The notes under the pieces: generated by a model
The model's database searches: none
What the model was told of the DNA's origin: nothing
Seen by the model: the letters and a program-made list of their open reading frames with translations, nothing else
Shown: positions 45,659 to 55,475 of the stretch, one piece after another
Layout: each line of letters begins with the position of its first letter
Numbering within the stretch: position 1 is the first letter of the stretch
NCBI RefSeq assembly: GCF_000934755.1
Contig: NZ_JYNP01000024.1
Coordinates: 30,830-94,829, forward strand
Length of the DNA: 64,000 nucleotides
Source: Desulfonatronovibrio magnus
GTDB taxonomy: Bacteria; Desulfobacterota; Desulfovibrionia; Desulfovibrionales; Desulfonatronovibrionaceae
Direction of reading: 5' to 3'
Made by a program: the position numbers and the translations under genes

Positions 45659-46633
45659 ATGGAATATAAGGATTACTACAAAATCCTGGGAGTTGACAAA
45701 AAGGCATCTAAAGAAGAGATGTCCAAGGCTTTTAAGAAGCTGGCCAAGAAATATCATCCGGATTTAAATCCCAACGATCCCAAGGCAGAAGATAAGTTTA
45801 AGGAGATCAACGAAGCCTACGAGGTGTTGAAAGATCCGGAAAAAAGAAAACTTTACGATTCTCTTGGGCCCAACTGGCAACACGGCCAGAATTTTCAGCC
45901 ACCACCGGGCTATGATAACGTTCATTTTAATTTTCAAGGGGATCAAAGAGGTGCAGGATTTGATTTCAGCGATTTCTTTGAAACTATTTTTGGAGGTGGT
46001 TTTGGTGGAGGGCAACGGTTTAAACGCTCCACATCGGGATTTCAGGGAGATCCATTTTCCGGAGGATCTTTTGCTCGTAAAGGACAGGATGCTGAGGCAG
46101 CGTTGGAACTTACACTGGAAGAAGCGTATCAGGGCGGATCAAAAAGCATTACTCTGCAAGAGCAGATTATTGGCGCTGACGGTCGTCCTGCTGTTCAAAA
46201 CAAGACTCTTAACGTGAATATTCCTGCAGGCATCAAGGACGGAAACAAGATCAGACTGAGTGGACAGGGTTCTCCGGGTATGGGGTCAGGACAGTCCGGA
46301 GATTTGTACCTGCGGGTAAATATTCTGCCTCATGAGCACTTTAAGTTAGATGGAAACAATATCATATATGACCTGCCTCTTTCACCCTGGGAAGCAGTGC
46401 TTGGTGCTAATATCCTCGTTCCCACCCTTGAAGGTAATATTGAAATGAAAATACCACATGGAATTAACAGTGGTCAAAAATTAAGAATTAAAGGCCGGGG
46501 TATGGGAAGAGGAGCTTCTAAAGGAGATCAACTGGTCCGGATTATGATTAAAGTTCCCAAAAATGTACCTGATAATGAAAAAGAACTCTGGCAGCAACTG
46601 AAAGACACTTCCGTTTTTTCGCCCAGATCTTAG
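45659..46633 (+). CDS. cbpA: DnaJ-like co-chaperone, CbpA type
   Basis: A 324-residue type II J-domain protein. The J domain (1-70) contains HPD at 33-35, then a Gly/Phe-rich stretch ('[11 protein letters not shown]') and two C-terminal substrate-binding beta domains; the CxxCxGxG zinc finger of DnaJ is absent. It stimulates DnaK. It is followed 18 bp on by cbpM, its usual antagonist, and then clpB, forming a disaggregase cluster as in Desulfovibrio. Confidence 0.93.
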   Translation: MEYKDYYKILGVDKKASKEEMSKAFKKLAKKYHPDLNPNDPKAEDKFKEINEAYEVLKDPEKRKLYDSLGPNWQHGQNFQPPPGYDNVHFNFQGDQRGAGFDFSDFFETIFGGGFGGGQRFKRSTSGFQGDPFSGGSFARKGQDAEAALELTLEEAYQGGSKSITLQEQIIGADGRPAVQNKTLNVNIPAGIKDGNKIRLSGQGSPGMGSGQSGDLYLRVNILPHEHFKLDGNNIIYDLPLSPWEAVLGANILVPTLEGNIEMKIPHGINSGQKLRIKGRGMGRGASKGDQLVRIMIKVPKNVPDNEKELWQQLKDTSVFSPRS

Positions 46634-46651
46634 CCGGTGAAGGAGAATAAT

Positions 46652-46972
46652 ATGCAGGATTACAGTATACAGAAAAAAGTCAGTTCTTCTCTGATTAAGT
46701 CCAATTTAATTCACTGGTCGCAATTTGTTCAAAAGACCGGGGTTTGTCCATATAGATTGACTGAACTTGTAGATATGGGGTGGGTGGAAACAGTCAGTAC
46801 TTCCAAGGATAATTATCATTTTCCTGAAAAAGAGATATTTCGCGTACAAAAACTTATGCGTGTATGCCGTGATTTTGAGTTACCCACTATTGGCGGCATT
46901 ATTATTGTGGACTTGCTGGAAAGAATCGAGTCCATGGAGAAAGAAATCACTCAACTGAGAAGTCTGATTTAA
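46652..46972 (+). CDS. cbpM: CbpM-type chaperone modulator
   Basis: A 106-residue MerR-like helix-turn-helix protein. CbpM in E. coli binds the J-domain of CbpA and blocks it. 'GVCPYRLTELVDMGWVET' marks the helical core and 'TIGGIIIVDLLERIESMEKEITQLRS' (in parts) the C-terminal helix. The start at 46652 is chosen because AAGGAG is six bases ahead; an in-frame GTG at 46637 precedes the site. Confidence 0.85.
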   Translation: MQDYSIQKKVSSSLIKSNLIHWSQFVQKTGVCPYRLTELVDMGWVETVSTSKDNYHFPEKEIFRVQKLMRVCRDFELPTIGGIIIVDLLERIESMEKEITQLRSLI

Positions 46973-47047
46973 GGCAGATTTTTTCCGCAACCCCACTTAA
47001 TCAAGTATTGTTTAGTTAGAGGTCGGCTGTCGTTTTCAGGCTTAATG

Positions 47048-47092
47048 TGGAAGGCTGAAGGCTGAAGGTTGAAGGCTGGAGGTTGAAGATTT
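47048..47092. repeat. 7-bp minisatellite (GGCTGAA-type)
   Basis: About six imperfect repeats of GGCTGAA/GGTTGAA. A related run lies at 51935-51972. Confidence 0.7.
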
Positions 47093-47117
47093 GGGTTGTT
47101 AGACTTTATTGGTTTTA

Positions 47118-47162
47118 TAAGCTTCTCGCCCTGGCGGGCCGGGACCGAACCTGCGAGTAACT
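47118..47162 (+). repeat. 45-bp palindromic dispersed repeat, copy 4
   Basis: Begins TAAGCTTCTC and ends GACCGAACCTGCGAGTAACT as in the copies at 1176 and 1284. It is located inside the chaperone cluster, between cbpM and clpB. Confidence 0.75.
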
Positions 47163-47171
47163 TACACCCCT

Positions 47172-47201
47172 CGTTCCCAGGCTCAACCTGGGGACGTTTT
47201 T
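47172..47201 (+). terminator. Intrinsic terminator between cbpM and clpB
   Basis: Stem CGTTCCCAGG/CCTGGGGACG (47172-47181 and 47187-47196, one T.G pair, loop CTCAA) followed by five T. A second palindrome, GGCTCCAG/CTGGAGCC, lies just after it (47209-47241). If functional, clpB would need its own promoter or readthrough. Confidence 0.65.
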
Positions 47202-47310
47202 CTCCTGCGGCTCCAGTCGCTTCTTCAAAATGTGGCTGGAGCCACAAAAAGAGATATGTTCCGATGCTAACATTCCGAGCGTTATGTGTTATTTTAAGGA
47301 GGATATAACT

Positions 47311-49917
47311 ATGGATCTAAATAAATTTACTCAAAAATCACAAGAAGCCATGTCCATGGCTCAGGAAACTGCGCTGCGCAGCAGTCATCAACAGGTTGAT
47401 GTTGAGCATCTGTTCAAGGCTTTGCTGGAGCAGGACAATGGGCTGGCTCCCAAGATTCTTCAGCATGCCGGGTATAACACTGCTGAAGTGCTTAAAAGCA
47501 TTGAAGAGAAGCTTAGCAAAGTTCCCAGGGTCAGTGGTCCAGGAACCCAGCCTGGTCAGATATATATCACACAGAGACTAAACGGACTGCTTCTCAAGTC
47601 ACAAGATCTGGCAGGAAGCATGCAGGACGATTACGTCAGTGTAGAGCATATCCTGTTGACTATTATGGATGAATCACCTTCAACTGGTGCCGGAAAGGTC
47701 ATAAGTGAATTAAAGCTGGATAAAAATAAAATTTTGTCTTCATTGAATCAGGTCCGGGGCAACCAGCGTGTTACCTCAGCGCATCCTGAGGATACCTATG
47801 ATGCATTGAAGAAATACGGCCGTGACCTGGTGGAAGAAGCAAGGGCGGGTAAGCTTGATCCTGTAATCGGCAGGGACAGCGAAATAAGACGCTGTGTGCG
47901 AATACTTTCCAGGCGAACCAAAAACAATCCTGTTTTGATTGGCGAAGCTGGTGTTGGAAAAACAGCTATTGCTGAAGGGCTTGCCCAGAGAATTCTTAAC
48001 AAGGATGTTCCTGAAGGGCTTAAAGATAAAACAGTTTTTGCCTTGGATATGGGCGCACTGATTGCGGGGGCAAAGTACAGAGGTGAGTTTGAAGAAAGGC
48101 TTAAAGCTGTTCTTAAAGAAATTCAAAAGTCAGAAGGGCGTATCCTTTTGTTTATTGACGAAATTCATACCATTGTCGGTGCAGGCAAGGCAGAAGGCGC
48201 AATGGATGCAGGCAATCTTCTCAAACCCATGCTGGCCAGGGGGGAATTGCATTGTGTTGGTGCCACCACAATCGATGAATACAGGAAATATATTGAGAAA
48301 GATCCTGCCTTAGAGCGAAGATTTCAGCCTGTAATGGTGGATGAACCAAGTGTTGAGGACACAGTTTCAATATTAAGAGGACTCAAGGAGCGCTTTGAGG
48401 TGCATCATGGGGTGCGCATAAGCGACAGTTCATTAGTGTCTGCGTCAGTCCTGTCTCACAGATATATTTCTGACAGGTTTTTGCCGGATAAGGCAATAGA
48501 CTTGATTGATGAGTCTGCTGCCAAGATTAGAAGTGAAATTGACTCCCTGCCCACTGAGCTTGATGAAATAAACAGAAAAATAATGCAGCTCGAAATTGAG
48601 CAGGAAGCTTTGAAAAAGGAAAAGGATGACGCATCCAGAGACCGCTTAGAAAAGCTGGCGAGAGAACTTGCAGAGCTTAGAGAAAGTCAGACAGCCCTTA
48701 AAACCCAGTGGGACCGGGAAAAAGGTGCCATTAACTCCTTGCGGGGGCTTAAAGAAAGCATTGAAAAAACCAGGTATGAAATTGAAAATGCTGAAAGGGC
48801 TTATGATTTGAATCGTGCTGCAGAACTCAGATACGGCAAGCTTAACCAGCTGGAAAAAGAACTTGCTGAAAAGGAAGCAGATCTCACAAGGCATACAGAT
48901 GGTAAAACTCTTCTCAAGGAAGAGGTTGGTCCGGATGACATCGCGGAAATCGTTTCCAAGTGGACGGGCATACCTTTATCTAAGCTGCTGGAGGGTGAGA
49001 GGGAAAAACTGCTGAAGCTTGGCGATATTCTTCATGAAAGAGTTATTGGCCAGGATGAAGCAGTGGATGCCGTTGCTGACGCAGTGCTTAGAGCAAGGTC
49101 AGGACTAAAGGACCCCAACCGGCCCATAGGTTCTTTTCTTTTTCTTGGTCCTACTGGAGTAGGTAAGACTGAATTGACCAAAACCCTGGCTCATAATCTG
49201 TTTGACACCGAAGAAAACATGATCCGCATTGATATGTCTGAGTATATGGAAAAACATACGGTTGCCAGGTTGATTGGTGCTCCTCCAGGCTACATCGGTT
49301 ATGATGAGGGCGGACAGCTGACAGAGGCGGTGCGCAGAAAACCTTACAGTGTTGTGCTTTTTGATGAGGTTGAAAAAGCACACATGGATGTCTTCAATGT
49401 TTTGCTTCAGATTATGGATGACGGTCGATTGACTGACAGCCAGGGGCGAACCATTGATTTTAAAAATACTGTTATTATTATGACCTCAAACCTTGGGTCT
49501 CAGTTTTTGCTGGAGGGCATTTCAAGGGAGGGTCAACTCAGAGAAGAAACCCGGGATCAGGTGATGGGCACTGTAAGGTCTCATTTCAGACCTGAATTTC
49601 TAAACAGGATAGACGAAATTGTAATGTTTAAACCCTTGTTACTGGAAGAAATTGAAAAAATTATTGATCTTCTTGTTGCTCATATCCAGTCTCGGCTTGA
49701 TGAGCGTAAAATTGAGCTTGATTTGTCTCAGGAGGCCAAGGAGTTTATAGCGAGAGAAGCTTACGACCCGGTTTATGGTGCTCGCCCTCTCCGACGATAC
49801 CTCCAGCAGAAAATTGAAACTCCTCTGGCCAGGGAAATAATTTCCGGAAGGTTGCTGGATGGTCAAAAGGTACTTGTGGAAATGGAGGATTCAAGTCTTA
49901 AAATTTCCACTCAATAA
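47311..49917 (+). CDS. clpB: ClpB disaggregase ATPase
   Basis: An 868-residue hexameric AAA+ protein that resolubilises aggregates with DnaK. Starts at the ATG at 47311 behind AAGGAGG; the 27 upstream in-frame residues have no family likeness. It has an N-domain, first AAA domain with Walker A GEAGVGKT, the middle coiled-coil domain ('[22 protein letters not shown]', '[12 protein letters not shown]'), second AAA domain with Walker A GPTGVGKT and the arginine-finger region, and the C-terminal '[17 protein letters not shown]'. Full length. A strong terminator follows. Confidence 0.97.
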   Translation: MDLNKFTQKSQEAMSMAQETALRSSHQQVDVEHLFKALLEQDNGLAPKILQHAGYNTAEVLKSIEEKLSKVPRVSGPGTQPGQIYITQRLNGLLLKSQDLAGSMQDDYVSVEHILLTIMDESPSTGAGKVISELKLDKNKILSSLNQVRGNQRVTSAHPEDTYDALKKYGRDLVEEARAGKLDPVIGRDSEIRRCVRILSRRTKNNPVLIGEAGVGKTAIAEGLAQRILNKDVPEGLKDKTVFALDMGALIAGAKYRGEFEERLKAVLKEIQKSEGRILLFIDEIHTIVGAGKAEGAMDAGNLLKPMLARGELHCVGATTIDEYRKYIEKDPALERRFQPVMVDEPSVEDTVSILRGLKERFEVHHGVRISDSSLVSASVLSHRYISDRFLPDKAIDLIDESAAKIRSEIDSLPTELDEINRKIMQLEIEQEALKKEKDDASRDRLEKLARELAELRESQTALKTQWDREKGAINSLRGLKESIEKTRYEIENAERAYDLNRAAELRYGKLNQLEKELAEKEADLTRHTDGKTLLKEEVGPDDIAEIVSKWTGIPLSKLLEGEREKLLKLGDILHERVIGQDEAVDAVADAVLRARSGLKDPNRPIGSFLFLGPTGVGKTELTKTLAHNLFDTEENMIRIDMSEYMEKHTVARLIGAPPGYIGYDEGGQLTEAVRRKPYSVVLFDEVEKAHMDVFNVLLQIMDDGRLTDSQGRTIDFKNTVIIMTSNLGSQFLLEGISREGQLREETRDQVMGTVRSHFRPEFLNRIDEIVMFKPLLLEEIEKIIDLLVAHIQSRLDERKIELDLSQEAKEFIAREAYDPVYGARPLRRYLQQKIETPLAREIISGRLLDGQKVLVEMEDSSLKISTQ

Positions 49918-49934
49918 ACTCTGGACAAGACAGG

Positions 49935-49976
49935 GACAAAAAGGGCAGGTTTAGGCCTGCCCTTTTTGTCTTTTTT
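49935..49976 (+). terminator. Strong intrinsic terminator after clpB
   Basis: A perfect 15-bp stem GACAAAAAGGGCAGG/CCTGCCCTTTTTGTC (49935-49949 and 49956-49970) with 6-nt loop, then TTTTTT. Located 18 bp after the clpB stop. Confidence 0.95.
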
Positions 49977-50069
49977 GAAGAGTTTTATCATCGCCACCCG
50001 GGATCTAACATGCAAGTAGTTCATGTACTCGAATTTTCAGGTTATTCGCAAGTAGTGACTTTGAAATTT

Positions 50070-50250
50070 GTATCTGTTTAGCGCTTTGGATGTGGCACGG
50101 CTTCCTGCCCGGAGGCATACAGCCCGGAGGGGGACTGGCTCTTCCGGGACCCACTTGTCCCAAAAATGAGTCATTTTGAGCACAAATTGATGATCAAGTG
50201 GGTCCCGGAGTGCCTGTCCCCTGCTTTCCTTAAAAGCGCTAAGCAGATAC
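50070..50250 (-). mobile_element. 181-bp MITE-like element, copy 2 (inverted)
   Basis: Terminal inverted repeats GTATCTGTTTAGCGCTTT and AAAGCGCTAAGCAGATAC (17 of 18 pair). A perfect 8-bp target duplication TGAAATTT flanks it (50062-50069 and 50251-50258). It matches the copy at 34935-35114 along its length in the opposite orientation. Two long internal hairpins; a reading frame of 76 codons crosses it by chance. Confidence 0.88.
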
Positions 50251-50307
50251 TGAAATTTAACTGACACTGCAGATAATCCTTGGAAATTAGTCTGACTGGA
50301 GGATGTT

Positions 50308-51363
50308 TTGAACTTTGAGCAAAAGAGTATCCTGTGCTTAGATATAGGCAGTGGAACTCAGGATGTACTGTATTTTAGACCTGATATAGAGCTGGAAAAT
50401 TGCCCGAAATTTGTTCTGCCTTCACCAGCGATGCGTATCGCTGATAAAATAAAAAGATTGCATCAGGCTGGAAAAAAAATATTTTTTTATGGCCAAAATA
50501 TGGGCGGTGGCTTTTACAGGTCTTTGAAGCAATGTCTCGATACAGGACTAAAAGGTGCTATTCACCCTGAAGCAGCTTTTTCCCTGTCAGACAGACTCGA
50601 TTGGGTGAGAGGGACAGGGCTTGAAATTCATGAAGAGTGCCCCGAAGGATATTGCCCGGTTTATCTTGCTGACTATGATCCAGGTTTCTGGGAAACATAT
50701 CTTGCCATGTCCGGCCTGGAATATCCGGAAATGATCCTTGCATGCGCCCAGGATCATGGTTTTCATCCTGACAGCAGCAACAGGCTCGGAAGATTCAAAA
50801 TCTGGAAAAAGTTTCTGCTGGACCATGACGGTCATATAGAAAAGCTTATTTTTTCAAAACCTCCTGATGAAATGACCAGACTGATAAGTTTAAGAGAGTC
50901 CATTGGTGCCGGATGGGTAGCGGATACCGGTTCAGCCGCATTTCTTGGTGCCATTTTCGTTAAGGAGGTAGAAAAACTTTCTCATCAACGAGGGATTTGC
51001 GTTGTAAACGTTGGCAACAGCCATGCAATAGCTTTTCTTGCCTTCCAAAACCGGGTACATGGTATAATGGAACATCACACCGGTCTTTTAAATGGACAAA
51101 AGCTCTGGAAACAGTTATCTTTATTTAAGCAAGGGCAATTAAGCAACAAGGATATCTTTGACGATAATGGGCATGGGTGCCTGGTATTAGATTCTGCACA
51201 AGGGCTTGACTTCACTCCAACCTTTGTGCTGGGACCAAAGCGGAAATTATTAAAGGATTTTGATTGTGAATTTTTGTGCCCCGGTGGAGATATGATGCTG
51301 GCCGGGTGCTTTGGTCTTCTTAAGGGGTGTTATCTCAACACAGCAGGGACATTAGAAAAATAA
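50308..51363 (+). CDS. DUF1786 family actin-like fold protein
   Basis: A 351-residue protein of the DUF1786 family. The N-terminal 'LCLDIGSGTQDVLYF' is the phosphate-binding start of an actin/Hsp70/sugar kinase-like fold, and 'WVADTGSAAFLGAI' and 'CVVNVGNSHAIAFL' are the internal phosphate motifs. These proteins are typical of sulfate reducers and some archaea and have no established role; they were once annotated as pyruvate formate-lyase activating enzyme related. The start is the TTG at 50308 preceded by GGAGG. The MITE copy 2 lies 50 bp upstream, between it and clpB. Confidence 0.85.
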   Translation: MNFEQKSILCLDIGSGTQDVLYFRPDIELENCPKFVLPSPAMRIADKIKRLHQAGKKIFFYGQNMGGGFYRSLKQCLDTGLKGAIHPEAAFSLSDRLDWVRGTGLEIHEECPEGYCPVYLADYDPGFWETYLAMSGLEYPEMILACAQDHGFHPDSSNRLGRFKIWKKFLLDHDGHIEKLIFSKPPDEMTRLISLRESIGAGWVADTGSAAFLGAIFVKEVEKLSHQRGICVVNVGNSHAIAFLAFQNRVHGIMEHHTGLLNGQKLWKQLSLFKQGQLSNKDIFDDNGHGCLVLDSAQGLDFTPTFVLGPKRKLLKDFDCEFLCPGGDMMLAGCFGLLKGCYLNTAGTLEK

Positions 51364-51518
51364 GCAAGCTTGTAAGTATTGGATTCTTGCAACCTCCACT
51401 CTTTTCAAATATTTTTCAGCCTTTCTGCCAAAAAAGTGAAGAGAGCTCTATTTTTCAAGAGCAACTTTATAAGTGGCGTAGTTTTTTAAAAGTTTTTTCC
51501 AAGCGTGAGGCCTTTTCA

Positions 51519-51905
51519 ATGAACAACTATACACTTGTCCGCCCTGAACATTTGAATCATCATGGTTTTTTGTTTGGTGGAATGATGCTTAAATGGGTGG
51601 ATGAGTTTGCATGGCTGGCAGCAAGCAAAGAGTTTCGCGGTTGTAAACTGGTGACAGTTGCCATGCATGAAATCAGGTTTGCTCATCAGGTGCCTCTTGG
51701 ATCAATCCTGAGGTTTAATATCGAATTTGTCAGGCAGGGAGTAACATCAGCTACTTACAGCGTTGCTGTTTATTCTGACGAACCTGGAGCAAATCAGGAA
51801 AAATATGTTTTTGCCAACGATATAACCTTTGTCAGGGTCAGCGATCAGGGGCAAAAACTTGAACTACCGCCAAGGAAAGCTTTTATACCTTGTGATACAG
51901 CATAA
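51519..51905 (+). CDS. Acyl-CoA thioesterase (hot-dog fold, YciA type)
   Basis: A 128-residue hot-dog fold enzyme, starting at ATG 51519 behind GTGAGG. 'VRPEHLNHHGFLFGGMMLKWVDEFAW' (two parts) holds the catalytic Asp region of the acyl-CoA hydrolase clade; 'MHEIRFAHQVPLGSILRF' follows. It likely cleaves medium- or long-chain acyl-CoA. An in-frame extension to 51327 overlaps the preceding gene and lacks family likeness. Confidence 0.85.
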   Translation: MNNYTLVRPEHLNHHGFLFGGMMLKWVDEFAWLAASKEFRGCKLVTVAMHEIRFAHQVPLGSILRFNIEFVRQGVTSATYSVAVYSDEPGANQEKYVFANDITFVRVSDQGQKLELPPRKAFIPCDTA

Positions 51906-51934
51906 ATATGCCTAATTTCAGGTTTAAACTTGAC

Positions 51935-52048
51935 AGCTGAAGGCTGAAGGCTGAAGGCTGACGATTGAAGGTATTGATCATTAGATTTTTAGACTTTAGA
52001 CTTTGGACTTTGGACTTTGGACTTGGGGCTTTGAACTTGGGGCTTTGA
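51935..52048. repeat. 7-bp minisatellites (GGCTGAA and TTGGACT types)
   Basis: A run of (AGGCTGA)n at about 51937-51962, then after 30 bp a run of TAGACTT/TGGACTT/GGGGCTTTGAACTT units to 52048. Part of the 259-bp gap before hemC. Period 7, imperfect. Confidence 0.7.
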
Positions 52049-52164
52049 AATCTTGTAGAAATATTAAATTTACCTTTCTTTGTCGCAGGCTTTCAATAGT
52101 ATCTCTACAGTCAGTGTAAAATAAGTAAACGGAATAAATTTATTACCATCAGAGCAGATATTAT

Positions 52165-53094
52165 ATGAAAAAGATCGTCATTGCCACAAGAGGCAGCAAG
52201 CTTGCTTTATGGCAGGCAGAGCATATTTCCTCACGTCTCCAGGGACGATATCCTGGGCTGGATGTCGAGTTGCTCAAAATCAAAACTACTGGTGACAAGA
52301 TTCTGGACGTTCCTTTGGCCAAAGTTGGTGGCAAAGGGTTGTTTGTTAAGGAAATTGAGGAGGCCATTCTTGATGGCAGGGCGCATATTGCAGTTCACAG
52401 CATGAAAGATGTACCTGCTGTTTTGCCTGAAGGTTTAAAACTTGGCATTATTCCAAAGCGAGAATCCAGATACGACCTGCTGTTATCAGAAAAGTATCAG
52501 GATCTCGGTTCAATGCCTGATGGAGCAGTTGTAGGTACATCAAGCCTCAGACGACAGGCACAGCTGCTTCATTTAAGGCCTGATCTTAAGATAGAAATGT
52601 TGCGGGGCAATCTGGATACCAGACTCAACAAGCTCAAAGAAGGTCTTTACGATGCCATTATTGTTGCAGAGGCAGGCATGAAAAGGCTTGGTTTTAATGC
52701 AACCTTTGAAAGTGAGCTTGCACCGCCATACTTTCTCCCTGCAGTAGGTCAGGGTGCCCTTGGCATAGAGTACCAATCCAATAAACCTGAAATGGATGAG
52801 TTGTTGGGATTTATGGACCATTCCAGCACCAGGTATTGTGTAACCTGTGAAAGGGCTTTTCTGGCTGAACTGGAAGGCGGATGTCAGGTTCCCATTGCCT
52901 GCCTGTGTATTCAGGAAAATAATCGAATCTACGCTACTGGTCTTGTTTCTGACATAAAAGGTGTTACCGTAATACGCCGCACCAAGACTGGCAAGCCCAA
53001 AGATGCTCATAAAATAGGTGTTGAGCTTGCCAGGAAAGTACTTGATGGCGGCGGTCGAGAGATACTTGATGAAGTTTATGCGTGTCAGCCTTGA
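52165..53094 (+). CDS. hemC: Porphobilinogen deaminase (hydroxymethylbilane synthase)
   Basis: A 309-residue enzyme that links four porphobilinogens; it feeds the HemD domain encoded at 40236. 'MKDVPA' contains catalytic Asp82; '[11 protein letters not shown]' (124-134), '[11 protein letters not shown]' and Cys240 in 'EGGCQVPIA', the dipyrromethane cofactor attachment site, are intact. The 3' end overlaps the convergent HD-domain gene by 10 bp. Confidence 0.97.
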   Translation: MKKIVIATRGSKLALWQAEHISSRLQGRYPGLDVELLKIKTTGDKILDVPLAKVGGKGLFVKEIEEAILDGRAHIAVHSMKDVPAVLPEGLKLGIIPKRESRYDLLLSEKYQDLGSMPDGAVVGTSSLRRQAQLLHLRPDLKIEMLRGNLDTRLNKLKEGLYDAIIVAEAGMKRLGFNATFESELAPPYFLPAVGQGALGIEYQSNKPEMDELLGFMDHSSTRYCVTCERAFLAELEGGCQVPIACLCIQENNRIYATGLVSDIKGVTVIRRTKTGKPKDAHKIGVELARKVLDGGGREILDEVYACQP

Positions 53095-53651
53095 TCGTTG
53101 AAACCAAGTTCCTTGGACACAGATTGCATGGCTGTGATGGAAAGACTCAAAAATTCATTTAGATCCAGACCAATGTTTTCATGCTCCCTTATAGTATCTC
53201 TATTCACTGAGGCAGCAAAGGCCTTATCCTTCATTTTTTTCTTCAAACTTTTGGGCTTCATGTCCTGCAAACCATTGGGGCGGACCAAACCAGCTGCCAT
53301 GATCAAACCAGTTACAGTTTCGCCGCAACGTAGGGCATAGTCAAATTCTGTGGCCGGTGTGCCGGAGTTGTTCATTTCAGCTGCGTGCAGCCTTATGGCT
53401 GAAACACTGTAGTCAGGCAGTTTTCCTGAGAGCATTTGTGCGCTTTTCTCTCCATGCATTGAAGGCTCATCTGCTGTCAATGTGTAGTCAAGGTCGTGCA
53501 GTAAACCAGTCAGCCCCCACTCATGCTCATTATGGCCGAGTTTTTTGGCCAGTTCACGCATAACTGCCTCTGTGGCAATAGAATGCTTGATCAGATTATC
53601 CTCTTTCAGGTGCTCATGGAGGATTTCAACGGCCTCATCCCTGGTGATCAT
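53085..53651 (-). CDS. HD-domain phosphohydrolase (HDIG type)
   Basis: A 188-residue HD-domain protein. '[14 protein letters not shown]' (His23) and 'LLHDLDYT' (His52-Asp53) give the metal-binding set, with 'HAAEMN' behind. Small HDIG proteins of this length act as nucleotide or phosphate hydrolases; the substrate is unknown. Convergent with hemC, with a 10-bp overlap of ends. Confidence 0.82.
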   Translation of the reverse strand: MITRDEAVEILHEHLKEDNLIKHSIATEAVMRELAKKLGHNEHEWGLTGLLHDLDYTLTADEPSMHGEKSAQMLSGKLPDYSVSAIRLHAAEMNNSGTPATEFDYALRCGETVTGLIMAAGLVRPNGLQDMKPKSLKKKMKDKAFAASVNRDTIREHENIGLDLNEFLSLSITAMQSVSKELGFNDQG

Positions 53652-53943
53652 ATTTCATCTCCTTTCTTTAATGTGTTAAGCTTAGTATGCATGGAGCTTT
53701 ATATAACAGCACTCAACGCTTTTGGATTGCAAAGACTTGATTTCAAGCTGTAAGGTTGTATTACAATCAATCTGCTTACAGGTTATCCTATATGAGGTAA
53801 AAAAACAAGAAGCTTCTAAGTAACTAAAACCAAATAAGTAATAAATTCAAAGTATTATGGTTTTGCCATACAGATTACTTCGGTCGCTTAGGCTCCCTCG
53901 TGGGTGACAAGTTTTCAGCAACTACATCCCTGACAGCTCAGCT

Positions 53944-54004
53944 GTCATTGCGAGCGAGTCTTCGAGCGCGGCAATCCTTGTTGCGAGCGAAGCGAAGCAA
54001 TCTC
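53944..54004. repeat. Interspersed CATTGCGAGCGA repeat pair
   Basis: Two tandem partly inverted units, CATTGCGAGCGAG...GCGGCAATCC and TTGCGAGCGAAGCGAAGCAA. The core GCGAGCGAAGCGAAGCAATC is a repeat family I recall from many bacterial genomes. Confidence 0.65.
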
Positions 54005-54023
54005 GTGTTAAGGTTGATTTTTT

Positions 54024-54067
54024 AGTTACTCACACGTTCGGTCCCGGTCCGCCCGGGTGAGACGCTT
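54024..54067 (-). repeat. 45-bp palindromic dispersed repeat, copy 5 (reverse)
   Basis: On the minus strand it reads AAGCGTCTCACCCGGGCGG, then ACCGGGACCGAACGTGTG and AGTAACT. Its GTGTG spelling matches copy 1 (871), not copies 2-4. Confidence 0.75.
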
Positions 54068-54095
54068 GCAAGTTAGAGTCAAGCGTCTAAAAATA

Positions 54096-54124
54096 TTGAC
54101 AATCAGCTTTACCTGCATAATAAT
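54096..54124 (+). promoter_or_regulatory. Candidate sigma70 promoter upstream of htpX
   Basis: TTGACA (54096-54101), a 17-bp spacer and AATAAT (54119-54124), one mismatch to TATAAT. It would give a 5' leader of about 255 bases before htpX; a nearer promoter cannot be excluded. Confidence 0.45.
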
Positions 54125-54384
54125 TAAAAGCTTATATGTTGCATTTTTTTTATCATCTTGATTTGTAGCTGCTCAACAGAATTTGTAAGAATTTGTACAT
54201 CTCAGGAGTATTTAGTGCTGTCAGCTCAAGATCTTGCATGAATATGGCAATGTGATGTTTTTCTCTTATGTCTTGAAAGACGTAAATATGATACTTTTTT
54301 GTTGGCAGATTACAAGTTAAAAACCGTGACAATTAAAATAAATATAAAAAAACATAAAACAGAAATATCTGGAGGAATTTGAAG

Positions 54385-55275
54385 ATGAAGAGAGTTTTTT
54401 TGTTTCTTGCAACTAACATAGCAATTTTAGCAGTATTGTTTGTTGTGCTCAATTTGTTAGGAGTCACCGGTATACTGGATGAGCAGAGAGTTGGCATAGA
54501 TTATTCCAGCCTGCTCATTTTTGCTGCTGTACTTGGTTTTGGAGGTTCTTTCATTTCATTGGCTATCTCTAAGTGGATGGCCAAGCGCCTTACTGGTACC
54601 AGGGTAATCACACAACCCGCTAACGAACTCGAAAACTGGTTGATCAGGACAGTAAGACAACAAGCGCAAAGGGCAAATATAGGTATGCCCGAAGTAGGCA
54701 TTTTTGATTCAGAAGTACCTAATGCATTTGCCACAGGAATGAGCAAAAATAAGGCTCTTGTTGCTGTTAGTACCGGCCTGCTTAGAACTATGAATCAAGA
54801 CGAGGTTGAAGCTGTGCTGGCACATGAGGTCAGTCATGTTGCAAATGGGGATATGATAACCCTGACTCTCATTCAGGGTGTTGTGAATACTTTTGTAATT
54901 TTTATTTCCAGGATTGTTGGTCATTTTGTTGATCGTGTAATCTTTAAAAATGAGGAAGGGCATGGTATTGGTTTTTTTGTTGCCAGTTTAGTGTCTCAAA
55001 TAGTTTTTGGTATTCTGGCCAGCACAATTGTACTGTGGTTTAGCCGTCAGCGGGAATTTCGAGCTGATGCTGGCGGGGCAAGGTTAGCTGGCACTGAAAA
55101 AATGGTATCTGCTCTGGAAAAGTTGAAAAAAGCCATCCATGAGCCCTTGCCTGATCAAATGTCATCTTTTGGAATAAATGGAAAATCTGAAGGTTATGAC
55201 TGGAAAGCCCTCTTTATGAGCCATCCACCTCTTGATAAGCGTATTGCCGCTCTAAAGGGTCAGCTTCATCGTTAA
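54385..55275 (+). CDS. htpX: HtpX zinc metalloprotease
   Basis: A 296-residue inner-membrane protease for quality control of membrane proteins. Helices at about 4-26 and 42-62, HEVSH (147-151) as zinc site with the third ligand near Glu227 in '[15 protein letters not shown]', and two further helices between them. Start at ATG 54385, nine bases behind GGAGG; a TTG six bases before it is inside the spacing. A strong hairpin terminator follows. Confidence 0.95.
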   Translation: MKRVFLFLATNIAILAVLFVVLNLLGVTGILDEQRVGIDYSSLLIFAAVLGFGGSFISLAISKWMAKRLTGTRVITQPANELENWLIRTVRQQAQRANIGMPEVGIFDSEVPNAFATGMSKNKALVAVSTGLLRTMNQDEVEAVLAHEVSHVANGDMITLTLIQGVVNTFVIFISRIVGHFVDRVIFKNEEGHGIGFFVASLVSQIVFGILASTIVLWFSRQREFRADAGGARLAGTEKMVSALEKLKKAIHEPLPDQMSSFGINGKSEGYDWKALFMSHPPLDKRIAALKGQLHR

Positions 55276-55361
55276 CCAAAAATCTTGAATGGGCTGCGAT
55301 TTGGTGTTGAAGCTACAGTGCAGCCCTTTACTATCCATGTGTCATAACAGTTATGAATTAG

Positions 55362-55430
55362 TAATAGTTTAGACTTTTGGTAAATCCAGTCCTGTGCTAC
55401 ACCCAAAAGTCTAAACTGTTATAATTTTTT
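55362..55430 (+). terminator. Intrinsic terminator after htpX
   Basis: A 19-bp stem, one mismatch (55362-55380 and 55403-55421, core AGTTTAGACTTTTGG), loop of 22 nt, then a T-rich tail. A shorter GGGCTGC/GCAGCCC hairpin precedes it (55291-55326). Confidence 0.8.
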
Positions 55431-55475
55431 AAGTCGCTTTAATATTAATGAAAATTAAACCCTGGTAATATCCTA

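Larger units (their letters stand above)
53652..54384. other. Gene-free region with stacked repeats and candidate promoter
   Basis: A 733-bp gap before htpX. It holds a bacterial interspersed repeat with CATTGCGAGCGA-type motifs (53944-54004), the reverse-oriented copy of the 45-bp repeat (54024-54067), a hairpin GACGCTTG/CAAGCGTC (54061-54087) and a good sigma70-type promoter (54096-54124). No supported gene in the rest. Confidence 0.65.

Noticed and set aside
47048..52048. Short direct repeats that could suggest a CRISPR array
   Set aside because: The repeat unit is 7 bp with no unique spacers, and no cas genes are present.
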